From Streptomyces sp. KMM 9044 (GTDB taxonomy: Bacteria; Actinomycetota; Actinomycetes; Streptomycetales; Streptomycetaceae), in assembly GCF_024701375.2 (NCBI RefSeq), contig NZ_CP113910.1:4898001-4962000 (forward strand): a DNA stretch of 64,000 nt, read 5' to 3'. This document shows positions 35,908 through 45,800 of this stretch, piece after piece (the first letter of the stretch is position 1; each line of letters begins with the position of its first letter). The notes beneath the pieces were generated by a model, which worked only from the letters and a program-made list of their open reading frames with translations, did not search any database and was not told the DNA's origin. A program made the translations under genes and the position numbers.

Positions 35908-35924
35908 CGCGCCCCCTTCCGCTC

Positions 35925-37409
35925 TCACCGGTACTCCGACAGCCTGCGCCCGACGCCCAGCACCGTGCCCGCCGCACCCAGCACGGCGAGGCCCGCGGAG
36001 CCCTGCGGGAGGCCCGTCAGGGCGTCCCGGCCACCGGTGGCCGCCTCCTCGAACTCGTGCCTCTCGTGCGTCAGCGCCGCGGCCAGGTTCTCGTCGACGC
36101 CGGCGAAGCACTCGCCGGTCGCGCCCTCGCCGCCGATCACCAGGTCCAGCGCCTGCTGGTAGTTGCCGCTCTCGTCCTGCTCCCGGGCGGCGTCGTGGCG
36201 CTTCCTCCATTCCGTCATGTTGCTCACGGCGGCGGCGACGGGCTTCCCGCCGGCGCTGTCGTCCGCGAGTTCACCGGCCCGGGCCAGACCCTTGTCGAGG
36301 GCGGCCATGTCACGCCGGAAGTCGTGGTCGTAGGCGTCGTACGTCTCGTCGCCGACCTTCTTCGTCTCGGCGCCGCGGGCCACCAGCGTCAGGTTCTCGT
36401 TGCCGCGGGCCTTCAGGGACGCGATCCGGGCGTCGTGCAGCACGCCGAGCGAGCGGACGCCGTGGTCGTAGGAGCCGTTCAGCCCCGAGCGGGCGAGGCT
36501 GTGACCGACGACCAGCCAGAGCAGCACGACCGTCGCCGCCGTCGTGGCCGCGACCAGGCCGTGGTTGAACACCCGGCGGGTCCGCAGGTACATACGGCGC
36601 TGCACCCGGGCGAGCGCGGCGAGGACGACGACACCGAGCGCGATCGCGGCCCACGGGTAGGGGGTCGCGTCCGCGTAGTCGGCGTCGAGACGCCGGGCCT
36701 CCTTCTCGTAGAGATCCTCCGCCGCCGGGAGCATCTCCTCCTGCATCTTCTCGTTCGCGTACCGCAGATAGGCGCCCCCCACGGGGTAGCCCTGCCGGTT
36801 GTACGTACGGGCCCGCTCCACCAGGCCCTTGTACTCGGGCAGCAGCCGGTTGAGCTCGGTGATCGTCGCCGCGGACGAGGAACCCGGCTCGGAATGGGCC
36901 GCGGCGCCCACGAGTTTGCCGGCGGCGGTGCGGATGCCCTTCTCGTAGCTGTCCCGGGAGGCGGCGGTCTCCTGACCGCCGGCCAGGAACCCGCTGGAGG
37001 CCGCGGTGTTGGCGTCCGCGAGGGAGCGGTAGATGTCCGCGGCGTCCGAGGCGAGCGGCTCGCTGCTGGTGAGGACGTCGTCGGCGGCCGTGGCCCGGTC
37101 GGACATCTGCCAGGCGGCGACCGCGCCGAAGGCGACGAGGAGGGCCGCCAGGACTGCGCCGATGATCCTGAGGCGGCCGGGTTCGGTGGCGGCGGCCCCG
37201 CGCAGACGGACGACACCCTCGGCGAACGCCGTGCGCCGTGGTGCCTCCGGCTGCCGCCGGGACGCGAGGGGCCGAGAGCCGCCGCCGGTTACCTGCCGCG
37301 GGGCCGGGGCACCGCCCGGCCCGGACTGCGGCGGTACGGCGGGCAGGGCGCCGGTCGAGGGCACGGCCGCACCCGGCGGCGCCGCGCCACCTCTCGGCGT
37401 GTGGGTCAC
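35925..37409 (-). CDS. glnX: GlnX-like membrane signalling protein
   Basis: A 494-residue integral membrane protein. A Pro-rich cytoplasmic N-terminus (about 75 residues) is followed by TM1 (RIIGAVLAALLVAFGAVAAW, about 80-100), an extracellular helical domain (LTSSEPLASDAADIYRSLAD, FLAGGQETAASRDSYEKGIR), TM2 and TM3 (WAAIALGVVVLAALARV near 255 and AATTAATVVLLWLVVGHSLA near 290), a second helical domain, and a terminal hydrophobic segment (LAVLGAAGTVLGV). This matches GlnX of the mycobacterial GlnX-GlnH-PknG operon, which relays GlnH occupancy across the membrane. GTG at 37409 has GGGGGAGG 6 bp upstream. It is probably the first gene of the operon. Confidence 0.82.
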   Translation of the reverse strand: MTHTPRGGAAPPGAAVPSTGALPAVPPQSGPGGAPAPRQVTGGGSRPLASRRQPEAPRRTAFAEGVVRLRGAAATEPGRLRIIGAVLAALLVAFGAVAAWQMSDRATAADDVLTSSEPLASDAADIYRSLADANTAASSGFLAGGQETAASRDSYEKGIRTAAGKLVGAAAHSEPGSSSAATITELNRLLPEYKGLVERARTYNRQGYPVGGAYLRYANEKMQEEMLPAAEDLYEKEARRLDADYADATPYPWAAIALGVVVLAALARVQRRMYLRTRRVFNHGLVAATTAATVVLLWLVVGHSLARSGLNGSYDHGVRSLGVLHDARIASLKARGNENLTLVARGAETKKVGDETYDAYDHDFRRDMAALDKGLARAGELADDSAGGKPVAAAVSNMTEWRKRHDAAREQDESGNYQQALDLVIGGEGATGECFAGVDENLAAALTHERHEFEEAATGGRDALTGLPQGSAGLAVLGAAGTVLGVGRRLSEYR

Positions 37410-37794
37410 TTGACCTCCCCCAGGGTCATTCGTCCCCGCAAGTATCGCCGCAGGAACCGACATATGCACCGACCTTGGCACGATCTTGATCCAAGGGGCC
37501 GGAGAGAACTGGCGATTCGGGCACACGCGAGCGATCCGGACCGCCCCCTCACACCACCCCCTGCCCACGGACACGCCGGGGGAACCCGGCTGGTTCCGGG
37601 CGGAGTCCGCGGGCGTTCGGAGAGCGGGGCGGGTCGGCGGGTCGCCGCAGGGTCTGTCCGGTGGGTCCGGCCCGTCCGGCGGAGCGTCGGAGCCGACCGG
37701 CCGCCTGGCCCGCTTCCCGGGGCCCGTCCGGTGGACGGGGCGCGGACAGCCGTCCGTGCCTGCCCCGTACGGGGTGGGGGACGGGGAACTGGAG
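37410..37794. other. Promoter region of the PknG cluster
   Basis: 385 bp between the sugar kinase and the glnX-like gene, both on the minus strand. The part near 37430-37500 is less GC-rich than its surroundings and is the likely glnX promoter. No gene was found. Confidence 0.4.
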
Positions 37795-38811
37795 CTACCG
37801 GCCCCGGTTCGGCGTGCCCCCTCCGGCACGTTTTCCCTGCCCCCGCTCGTAATGGGCCCGCAGCCGCCCCTGGGCGCCCGGTGGGGCCGTCAGGTGGTCC
37901 AGGCCCAGGAGGGCCGCACCCAGGACCGGGGCCGCGGTGACGACCCGGGGGACGGCCCGGGGGGCCTGCTCGGCGAGCAGGGCGCGGATCCGGTCGTCGA
38001 GCCGGGGGTGCCGGGCGGCCAGGACGCTGCCGCCCAGCAGGACGGGTGTCTCCTCGGCGAGCAACTCCAGGCGGGTCAGCGCCACGACGGCCATCGCCAC
38101 CACCTCGTCGGCCTGCCGGTCGACGATCGCACCCGCGACCGGGTCGCCGCCCGCCGCCGTGGTGAAGAGCACCGGCGACAGCTCGTGGCGGCGCTCCGGC
38201 GCGAGGTGCCCCAGGTGCAGGGCCTCGACGAGGGCCGGCATGCCGGGGAGGCCGAAGTGCGCCGGGAGGGTGCCGGCCAGGGCGGTGGCGGCGCCGCGGC
38301 CGTCCTGGGCGCGTGCCGCGTGCCACAGGGCCTCCTCCGCCAGCGCCCAGCCGCCGCCCCAGTCGCCGGAGACGCGGCCGAGCGCCGGGAAGCGCGCGGT
38401 GCGGCCGTCCGGGCGCATGCCGACGCAGTTGATGCCCGCCCCGCACACGACGGCCACCCCGCGCGGCTCGGTGACCCCGGCGCGCAGGACGGCGAAGGTG
38501 TCGTTGCGGACCTCCACGGTGGCGCCCCAGCCCCGTGCCGCCAGAGCTGCCGCCAGCCGCTCCTCCTCGACGGGGAGGTCCGCGTTGGCCAGGCAGGCCG
38601 AGACGTGGGCGACGCCACCGGCACCGGCGGCGGCGAGCGCGGCGGCGACGGTCTCCGCCAGGGCGTCCACGGCCGCCTCCACGCCGACGGAGGGCGGCCG
38701 GAACCCCCCGCCCCGCGCGGTGGCCAGGACCTCGCCGTCGTGGGCGACCACGGCGACGTCCGTCTTGCTGTTGCCGGCGTCGACGGCGAGGACGCCCGCG
38801 GTCAGGCCCAT
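37795..38811 (-). CDS. BadF/BcrA-type sugar kinase (N-acetylglucosamine kinase-like)
   Basis: A 338-residue ASKHA-fold kinase. Phosphate-1 motif GVLAVDAGNSKTDVAVVAHD, the central ALAAAGAGGVAHVSACLAN, VEVRNDTFAVLRAG with the catalytic-base Asp, phosphate-2 GVAVVCGAGINCVGMRPDG, RVSGDWGGGWALAEEALW and adenosine motif ETPVLLGGSVLAARHP match bacterial N-acetylglucosamine/glucosamine kinases. Its start overlaps the end of the GH4 gene by 10 bp, so both act in one pathway, probably phosphorylating sugars released from (chito)oligosaccharides. The C-terminal tail is basic and divergent. Confidence 0.88.
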   Translation of the reverse strand: MGLTAGVLAVDAGNSKTDVAVVAHDGEVLATARGGGFRPPSVGVEAAVDALAETVAAALAAAGAGGVAHVSACLANADLPVEEERLAAALAARGWGATVEVRNDTFAVLRAGVTEPRGVAVVCGAGINCVGMRPDGRTARFPALGRVSGDWGGGWALAEEALWHAARAQDGRGAATALAGTLPAHFGLPGMPALVEALHLGHLAPERRHELSPVLFTTAAGGDPVAGAIVDRQADEVVAMAVVALTRLELLAEETPVLLGGSVLAARHPRLDDRIRALLAEQAPRAVPRVVTAAPVLGAALLGLDHLTAPPGAQGRLRAHYERGQGKRAGGGTPNRGR

Positions 38812-40067
38812 GCGAGGTGCTCCCGGTTGTGTGCGACGAGCCGGTCGGTGAGCTTCTCGGCGTACGCGTACTGGCCGACCAGGGGGTGGGCGAGCAGGGC
38901 GCGGAACACCCGCTCGCGGCCGCCGCGCAGGGCCGCGTCGAGCGCCAGCTCCTCGTAGGCGGTGACGGTCGCCATCAGTCCCGAGAAGAGGGGGTCCACG
39001 TGCGGGACGGGCAGCGGGCTGGCGCCCTTCGGTCCCACGGCCGCCTGCACCTCGATCACGGCGCCCTCGGAGAGGAACGGCAGCGTGGAGCCGTTGCGTG
39101 TGTTCACCACCTGGTACGGGCTGCCGGCGCCGGCCAGCAGGGCCGCCGCCAGGTCCACGGCCGCCTCGGAGTAGTAGGCGCCGCCGCGCTCGGCCAGCAG
39201 CGCCGGTTTCCCGTCGAGGTCGGGGTCGGCGTAGAGGGCGAGCAGCCGGCGCTCCATGCCGGCCACCTCGGCGGCCCGGGACGGCTTGGTGCGCAGCTCC
39301 CGTACGACCTCGTCGTGCGCGTAGTAGTACCGCAGGTAGGACGAGGGGACCACGCCCAGCCGGTCCAGGACGGCCCGGGGCAGCCGGAGGTCGGCGGCGA
39401 TCGCGTCGCCGTGCTCGTGCAGCAGCGCGGGCAGGACGTCCTCGCCCCCGGGGCCGCCCCGGCGCACCGCGGTCTCCCAGGTGAGATGGTTCAGGCCCAC
39501 GTGGTCGAGGTGCAGGTCGGCGGGGCCGACGCCCAGACGCGCGGCGAACTTCCGCTGGAGTCCGATGGCGACGTTGCACAGCCCCACCGCCCGGTGCCCG
39601 GCCTCCAGCAGCGCCCGGGTGACGATGCCGACGGGGTTGGTGAAGTCGATGATCCAGGCGTCCGGGCTGGCGCGCCGGACCCGCTCGGCGATGTCCAGCA
39701 CCACCGGGACGGTGCGCAGCGCCTTGGCGAGGCCGCCGGCCCCGGTGGTCTCCTGGCCGACGCAGCCGCACTCCAGCGGCCAGGTCTCGTCCTGCTGCCT
39801 GGCCGCCTGCCCGCCCACCCGCAGCTGGAGCAGTACCGCGTCGGCGCCGTCCACGGCCGCGTCCAGGTCCGACGTGGTGACGATCCGTCCGCCGTGCCCC
39901 TGGCGCGCGAAGATCCGGCGGGCCAGACCGCCCACCAGCTCCAGCCGGTCCGTGGCCGGATCGACCAGCACCAGCTCCTGGACCGGCAGGGTGTCCCGCA
40001 ACCGGGCGAACCCGTCGACGAGTTCGGGCGTGTAGGTCGAACCGCCGCCGACCACGGTGAGTTTCAT
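38802..40067 (-). CDS. GH4 family 6-phospho-beta-glucosidase-like enzyme
   Basis: A 421-residue NAD- and metal-dependent glycosidase. NAD site MKLTVVGGGSTYTPELVDGF, DAVLLQLRVGGQAARQQDE, DFTNPVGIVTRAL, the metal-binding Cys164 in GLCNVAIGLQRKFA and His194 in LNHLTWE are the GH4 hallmarks. The enzyme works by an oxidation-elimination mechanism. The CNVAIG variant and coupling to a sugar kinase fit the 6-phospho-beta-glucosidase branch. The ATG at 40067 gives the canonical N-terminus. No sugar transporter gene lies in the window. Confidence 0.93.
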   Translation of the reverse strand: MKLTVVGGGSTYTPELVDGFARLRDTLPVQELVLVDPATDRLELVGGLARRIFARQGHGGRIVTTSDLDAAVDGADAVLLQLRVGGQAARQQDETWPLECGCVGQETTGAGGLAKALRTVPVVLDIAERVRRASPDAWIIDFTNPVGIVTRALLEAGHRAVGLCNVAIGLQRKFAARLGVGPADLHLDHVGLNHLTWETAVRRGGPGGEDVLPALLHEHGDAIAADLRLPRAVLDRLGVVPSSYLRYYYAHDEVVRELRTKPSRAAEVAGMERRLLALYADPDLDGKPALLAERGGAYYSEAAVDLAAALLAGAGSPYQVVNTRNGSTLPFLSEGAVIEVQAAVGPKGASPLPVPHVDPLFSGLMATVTAYEELALDAALRGGRERVFRALLAHPLVGQYAYAEKLTDRLVAHNREHLAWA

Positions 40068-40160
40068 GCCGTCAGACCTCTCAGCCCTCTGTTCCGGTGA
40101 GCGCGGCACCCCGGACGGGCGCCTTCGGGGCCAAGAGGACCACGGGACGGGCGGTGCGCG

Positions 40161-40197
40161 GGAGGGCGGCGCCCGGAAGTTCCGGACGCCGCCCTCC
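40161..40197 (-). terminator. Terminator of the MscS gene
   Basis: A perfect 11-bp stem GGAGGGCGGCG / CGCCGCCCTCC with a 15-nt loop, 30 bp after the MscS stop. Confidence 0.65.
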
Positions 40198-40226
40198 GGG
40201 CCGGTCTCTCCCCGGGCCGCCGCCGG

Positions 40227-41312
40227 CTACTTCGTGATGTTCGGCGGGGTGATCGGCGACGCCGCGATGGACTGCGGCGAGATGCTGCTCGCGTAGGCGG
40301 ACGGGGGCGCGACGGCCGCCGCCGGGTCGGGGCCCTCCATCTCCACCGGGGCCGTGGCGCCGCCGACGATGCGGATGCCGGCCGCGTCGAAGGCGCGCTT
40401 GATGCGCCAGCGCAACTCGCGCTCCACGGTCAGGGACTTGCCGGGCATCGTCTTCGCCGAGACGCGGACCACCATCGAGTCCAGCAGGACGGAGTCGAGG
40501 CCGAGGATCTCGATGGAGCTCCAGAGCAGCTCGTTCCAGGGCTCCTCCTTGGTCATCTTCTCGGCGACGGCGACGAGCGTGGACCTCACGTGGTCCAGGT
40601 CCTCGTCCGAGCGGACCGTGACGTCGACGTTGGCGGTCGCCCAGCCCTGGGAGAGGTTCCCGATGCGCTTGACCTCGCCGTTGCGGACGTACCAGATCTC
40701 GCCGTCGGCGCCGCGCAGCTTGGTCACCCGCAGGCCGACCTCGATGACCTCGCCGGTGGCGACACCCGCGTCGACGGTGTCACCCACGCCGTACTGGTCC
40801 TCGAGGATCATGAACACGCCGGAGAGGAAGTCCGTCACCAGGTTGCGGGCGCCGAAACCGATCGCGACACCGGCGACACCGGCCGAGGCCAGCAGCGGGG
40901 CCAGGTTGATCTGGAAGGTGCCCAGGACCATCAGCGCGGCCGTGCCCACGATCATGAAGGACGCGACCGAGCGCAGCACCGAACCGATCGCCTGCGAGCG
41001 CTGGCGCCGCCGCTCGGCGTTGACCAGCAGTCCGCCGAGCCCGGGGCCGTCCACGGCGTCGCCGGTCCGCGACATCCGGTCGATGAGCTTGGTGATCGCC
41101 CGCCGCACGACCACTCTCAGGACGGTCGCGATCACCACGATGAGCAGGACCCTGAGCCCGATCGCGAGCCAGGTGGACCAGTTCTCCTCCACCCAGCCGG
41201 CGGCGTTGGTGGCGCTCTCGTGGGCGTCCTCGAGTGTGGGCACCATCGGGGTCCCGGAATCCGAGGGGGGCGGGGACGGCTCCTCGGCCGGGAGGACGGC
41301 GGACAGGGACAC
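40227..41312 (-). CDS. MscS-family mechanosensitive channel
   Basis: A 361-residue small-conductance mechanosensitive channel. TM1 near 47-68 (WLAIGLRVLLIVVIATVLRV), TM2 (SVASFMIVGTAALMVLGTF) and the pore helix TM3 with the MscS signature LLASAGVAGVAIGFGARNLV, then the beta domain (FMILEDQYGVGDTVDAG, GVATGEVIEVGLRVTKLRG, IWYVRNGEVKRIGN) and the C-terminal alpha/beta domain. It opens on membrane tension to release solutes in hypo-osmotic shock. GTG at 41312 is chosen for the GGAGG 7 bp upstream. A Pro/Ser tail ends ITPPNITK. Confidence 0.93.
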   Translation of the reverse strand: MSLSAVLPAEEPSPPPSDSGTPMVPTLEDAHESATNAAGWVEENWSTWLAIGLRVLLIVVIATVLRVVVRRAITKLIDRMSRTGDAVDGPGLGGLLVNAERRRQRSQAIGSVLRSVASFMIVGTAALMVLGTFQINLAPLLASAGVAGVAIGFGARNLVTDFLSGVFMILEDQYGVGDTVDAGVATGEVIEVGLRVTKLRGADGEIWYVRNGEVKRIGNLSQGWATANVDVTVRSDEDLDHVRSTLVAVAEKMTKEEPWNELLWSSIEILGLDSVLLDSMVVRVSAKTMPGKSLTVERELRWRIKRAFDAAGIRIVGGATAPVEMEGPDPAAAVAPPSAYASSISPQSIAASPITPPNITK

Positions 41313-41681
41313 GGCGGGTACCTCCAGGTGGCACGGTCTGCCCCCGGTGCGGCGGTCGGGGTGCCACGAACTTCGGGGCCTGCATGATTTCAAGGCCTGT
41401 TGGATTACGAAAAGGTCACCGGCCGGGCAGAATCACCACACTAACGGGGCATTGTGGGGGGGCCTGCCCGATGCGTGGGGAAGAGACGGCCCTCACGCGC
41501 GACCGGCCGTGATCCCGCGGGCCGGGGGGGCGGGGCGCCCGCGGGCCGGAGGGCTGTGTGGTCGAAAACACCTCCAGCCCGTTACCGGGACATGGTGGCG
41601 CTACGACCAGGGCTGAGGAGAGACTGACTTACGGATCGTCCCGGCGCGAGCCACGCGCCGCCGGCGTACAAGGAGGCATCC
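41313..41681. other. Divergent promoter region, MscS / HNH endonuclease
   Basis: 369 bp between divergent genes. No gene was found. GC-rich inverted repeats occur near 41515-41560, but no regulatory site can be named. Confidence 0.4.
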
Positions 41682-42236
41682 GTGCCGCACGTCCTGGTTC
41701 TCAACGCGTCGTACGAGCCGCTCGGCGTCGTACCGCTCCGCCGCGCGCTCGTCCTCGTCCTCGAGAACAAGGCCGTGTGCCTCGAGGAGTCCGGCGCCTA
41801 CCTGCACAGCGCGACCGTCACAGTCCCCGCACCCAGCGTGGTCCGGCTCAAGCGATTCGTACGGGTCCCCTACCGGGGGCCCGTTCCCCTCACCCGCCGG
41901 GCGCTCTTCGCCCGCGACGGGGGCCGGTGCATGTACTGCGGTGGCGTCGCGACCAGTGTCGACCACGTCATCCCGCGCAGCCGCGGGGGCAAGCACGTCT
42001 GGGACAACGTGGTGGCGTCCTGCCGCCGCTGCAACCACGTGAAGGCCGACCGACACCTGTTCGAGCTGGGCTGGCGCCTGCGTCACAAACCGGCCCCGCC
42101 CACCGGCCTGGCCTGGCGCATCATCGGCACCGGCCACCGCGACCCGCGCTGGCTCCCGTACCTCCAGCCGTACGGCGCGGCCGACGCGATGGCCCGCATC
42201 GACGGTCTGTCCCGCGTGGACGGGATATCCGCCTGA
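41682..42236 (+). CDS. HNH endonuclease
   Basis: A 184-residue protein. N-terminal conserved part VLVLNASYEPLGVVPLRRAL, then the HNH nuclease: RRALFARDGGRCMYCGG (zinc CxxC), ATSVDHVIPRSRGGKHVWDN (catalytic His in DHVIPRS) and VVASCRRCNHVKADR (second CxxC and the N-x-x-K). This is the stand-alone actinobacterial HNH type found in a conserved chromosomal place, not a homing or toxin nuclease. Its biological role is not established. GTG start with AAGGAGG 6 bp upstream. Confidence 0.9.
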   Translation: MPHVLVLNASYEPLGVVPLRRALVLVLENKAVCLEESGAYLHSATVTVPAPSVVRLKRFVRVPYRGPVPLTRRALFARDGGRCMYCGGVATSVDHVIPRSRGGKHVWDNVVASCRRCNHVKADRHLFELGWRLRHKPAPPTGLAWRIIGTGHRDPRWLPYLQPYGAADAMARIDGLSRVDGISA

Positions 42237-42870
42237 GGGGCCGGGCCGGGCCGGGCTTCCGCGGGCGCGGTACGGGGGTACGGGGGTACAGGGGTACGGG
42301 GGTCGGTCCCGGTCCCGGTCCCGGTACTGCGGGCGGCCCGGGCCTGGCCGGGCTGCGACGTCCTGGGTGGCCGGTGTCCGGCGGGCGGGCCCGGGCGGGC
42401 CCGGGCGGGCGGAGCTGCTGGAGGACGGAGGCACGACGGGCGCTGTCGGCCTGGACCGGGGAGTGGCCGTCGCATTCGACTACGCGGACATGCGCCACGT
42501 GGTGGACTGGCTCACGCAGCCGTGCGGGGCGGATGCGCGCTGACCCGCGTTGACGGCCTGTTCCGCGTGGAGGGCTCCTTTCCCCGGCCGGCCGCAGCGG
42601 GCCTTTGCCTGCGTGGTGCCGGCACCAGAGGTGAGGGCGGCCGTGGTCAGGCTGTCGGCTGTTCGCCTGGAACGTTCCACCGGAGCGCCATGGAACCGCT
42701 TTCTCACCGAAACGCGATCAAGCTTCGCAGCGCACCCGTCAAACGTAATGATCATCACGTGTGCTAAGCGGAACTTGTCCTGCCATTGCCCGTTTACTGC
42801 CCCTTGACGTGACGCTCCGTAAGGCGATTGGTTACGTCAGGCAACTGTGTAAGCGCTGTGGGCGGGGTGT
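42237..42870. repeat. Non-coding region with GC-rich tandem repeats
   Basis: 634 bp without a convincing gene. 42271-42302 is four copies of the 8-bp unit TACGGGGG (one with a change), 42307-42324 three copies of TCCCGG, and 42384-42415 a repeat of GGGCGGGCCC. The AT-richer end (42700-42860) should carry the promoter of the LamG gene. Confidence 0.6.
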
Positions 42871-45800
42871 GTGACGAATATGTGGAGCCGAAGTCGGTTA
42901 GCTGCCAGGGCCGTTGGGGTCCTGCTGGGGGTGACGCTGGCCGTCGGGTCGGTTCCTGCGACGGCCACCGCGGCGGTGGCGGGCGTGCCGGCATCGCCGA
43001 CGAGCGCGGACGGGCGGGCCGACCGTACCGAGGGGACGACGGAAGCGGAAGCGGAAGCGCTTGCCAAGGCCGAGCGGTCCGGTGAGCCGGTGGAGATCGC
43101 CTCGCTGCGCGGGGAGAGCAGCGAGGTCTTCGTGACTCCGGAGGGGGACCTGCAGGCACGGGAGTATCTGCGCCCGGTCTGGTCGCGGGTCGGGGGAGGG
43201 TGGAAGCGTGTCGACACCGATCTGGCGGCCACCGGTGAGGGAACCGTCGCTCCGAAGGTGTCGACGCTGGGCGTGGAGTTCTCCGGCGGCGGTGACAGCC
43301 CGCTGGTGAGCATGTGGCGTGCCGGACGGGAACTGAGCCTGTCGTGGCCCACGCCGCTGCCCGTGCCCGAACTGGCGGGCCCGGTCGCCACCTACCCGTC
43401 CGTCCTGCCGGACGTCGACCTGCGGATGACGGCTTCGGCGGACGGGTTCACGCAGTTGCTGGTGGTGAAGACGGCCGAGGCGGCGGCCGGTCCGGAACTG
43501 GCCGAGCTGCGGCTGGGGCTGGACGCGCGGGGCCTCTCGGTCCAGGAGACGGACGAGGGCGGTCTGGAGGCGCTCGACGAGGGTGCCGCGGGGACCGTGT
43601 TCGAGGTGCCGAAGCCGATGATGTGGGACTCCGGCACCGGCGGGCCCCCGGAGGGTGCCGCGGAGGCCCGGACGGCAGCGGTCGCCCCGAAGGCGGCATC
43701 TGCCGACGCCGATGCCGACGAGGAGCCGGGCGCGGGGGAGTCGGGCAAGCTCGCCCCGGTCGGGGTGGAGGTGTCCGCCGGGCAGGACGAACTGGTCCTG
43801 ACCCCGGACGCCGACGTCCTCAAGGGCGAGGACACCACCTACCCGGTCTTCATCGACCCGCAGTGGTACACGCCGCGGGCGGCCGCGTGGACGATGGTCT
43901 CCAAGTACTGGGCGAACTCGCCGCAGTGGAAGTTCAACGGCGAGTCCGACGCCGGCATGGGCTACTGCAACTGGTCCTACTGCAAACCGCACGACACCAA
44001 GCGTCTCCTCTACCGCATTCCTATCTCCAGGTTCGCGGGCAAGTCCGTCCTGTCGGCGGAGTTCGTGGTGCGCAACACTTGGTCGGCGTCCTGTTCGGCC
44101 CGCACGGTGGCCCTGTACCAGACCAAGAACATCTCCTCGTCGACGACGTGGAGCGATCAGTACGACAACGGTTTCTGGACCAAGCAGCTGGCGTCGGATT
44201 CGTTCGCGTACGGCCACTCGGGCTGCGCCGCCAAGGACGCGGAGTTCAACGTGAAGTCGGCGGTGCAGGCGGCCGCCGACGACAAGGACCCGACGATGAC
44301 GTTCGGCCTGAAGGCGGCGAGCGAATCGGACGCGTACGGGTGGAAGCGGTTCGCGGACAAGGCGTACCTGCGGGTGAGGTACAACCGCCCGCCGGCGCAG
44401 ATCAAGATGTCGCAGCTCACCATGGAGTACGGCGGCGCCTGCAAGAAGCCGTCCGCCGCGGCCCGGGTGCGCACTCTGGGCAAGGTCTACGCCAACAACG
44501 TCACCGACCCCGACGGCGACAGCGTCGCGGTGCAGTTCCAGGCCAAGTGGGACGCCGGCGACGGCAAGGGGGTGATCGCCCGCTGGACGCCTGCACGGAC
44601 CTCCCTCAAGAAGTCCGGCTCCGACTTCTCGGTCAGCCTTCCCTCCTCGGTGACGGAGAACAAGCAGGTCTACTGGTACGCCCGCAGTTACGACGGCGCG
44701 CAGTACTCACCGTGGTCGTCCGCCGGAGACCCGACGGCCTGCTACTTCGTCTACGACACCAAGGTGCCCAAGGCGCCCGCCCTCGCGTCCGACGAGTACC
44801 CGGCCTCGAACCCGGAGGACCCGGACGACCCCTGGTTCGACGGAGTGGGCAAGTACGGCTCGTTCGACCTCAAGGCCGCCGAGTCCGACGTGACCAGGTA
44901 CTGGTTCGGCATCAACGGCGACCCCACCTCCAAGAACACGGTCACCACCTCGGCCGGGGCGGCGAGGACGATGAGGATGCTTCCCGCGAAGGCCGGGCTG
45001 AACTTCGTCACGGCCCAGGCGTTCGACCAGGCGGGCAACGGCAGTGAGATCCGCACCTACCAGTTCCGCGTCAAGGCCGGACAGCCCGAGCGGGCCATGT
45101 GGCAGCTCGACGACGCCGCCACCGCCACCTCCGCGAAGGGCACCGCGCCACAGCGCACCGCCGATCTCATAGGCGGTCCGACCTCCGGAGCGACCGGCGC
45201 CAAGGGCACCGCGGTCCGGTTCGACGGCGTCGACGACTACGCGGTCACCGACATCCCCACCGTCGACACCTCCACCGGTTTCTCCGTCTCGGCCTGGGCC
45301 AACCTGGCCGAGACGCCCGGCCATGCCGCCATCGTCGCCTCCCAGCCCGGCAACCACGCCCCCGGCTTCGAGCTGTACTACTCCCACGCCTACGACCGAT
45401 GGGCGTTCAACCAGTACACCGCCGACACCGAGAACGCCGGCATCGCCCGCGCCATGCAGGCGTCCCCGGGCGGCGCGCAGGCGGGGCAGTGGACCCACCT
45501 GGTGGGCACCTACAGTGCCTCCTACGACGAACTGAAGCTGTACGTGAACGGGCAACTGGCCGGCACGACCACCTACGACTCGCCCTGGGACGCACGCCGG
45601 GGCCTGCAGATCGGCGCCGGCCGCTACGACGGCAAGCCGGGCTCCTTCTTCCCCGGCGCCATCGACGAACTGCAGATCTTCGACAAGCCGCTCTCGGCCG
45701 GCGAGGTCACCCGGCTCAACAGCAAGCAGTCCGTCATCTCCGGACGCGCCGCACGCGCCGTCTTCCCCCTGGACGAACCCGCCACCAGGCAGGACGGCAC

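Noticed and set aside
42271..42415. Possible CRISPR or origin iterons
   Set aside because: Units of 6-10 bp without spacers and no rep or cas gene nearby; low-complexity GC repeats.
42420..42560. Possible small gene between HNH endonuclease and LamG gene
   Set aside because: Frames contain no recognisable motif or ribosome binding site and are interrupted by GC repeats.
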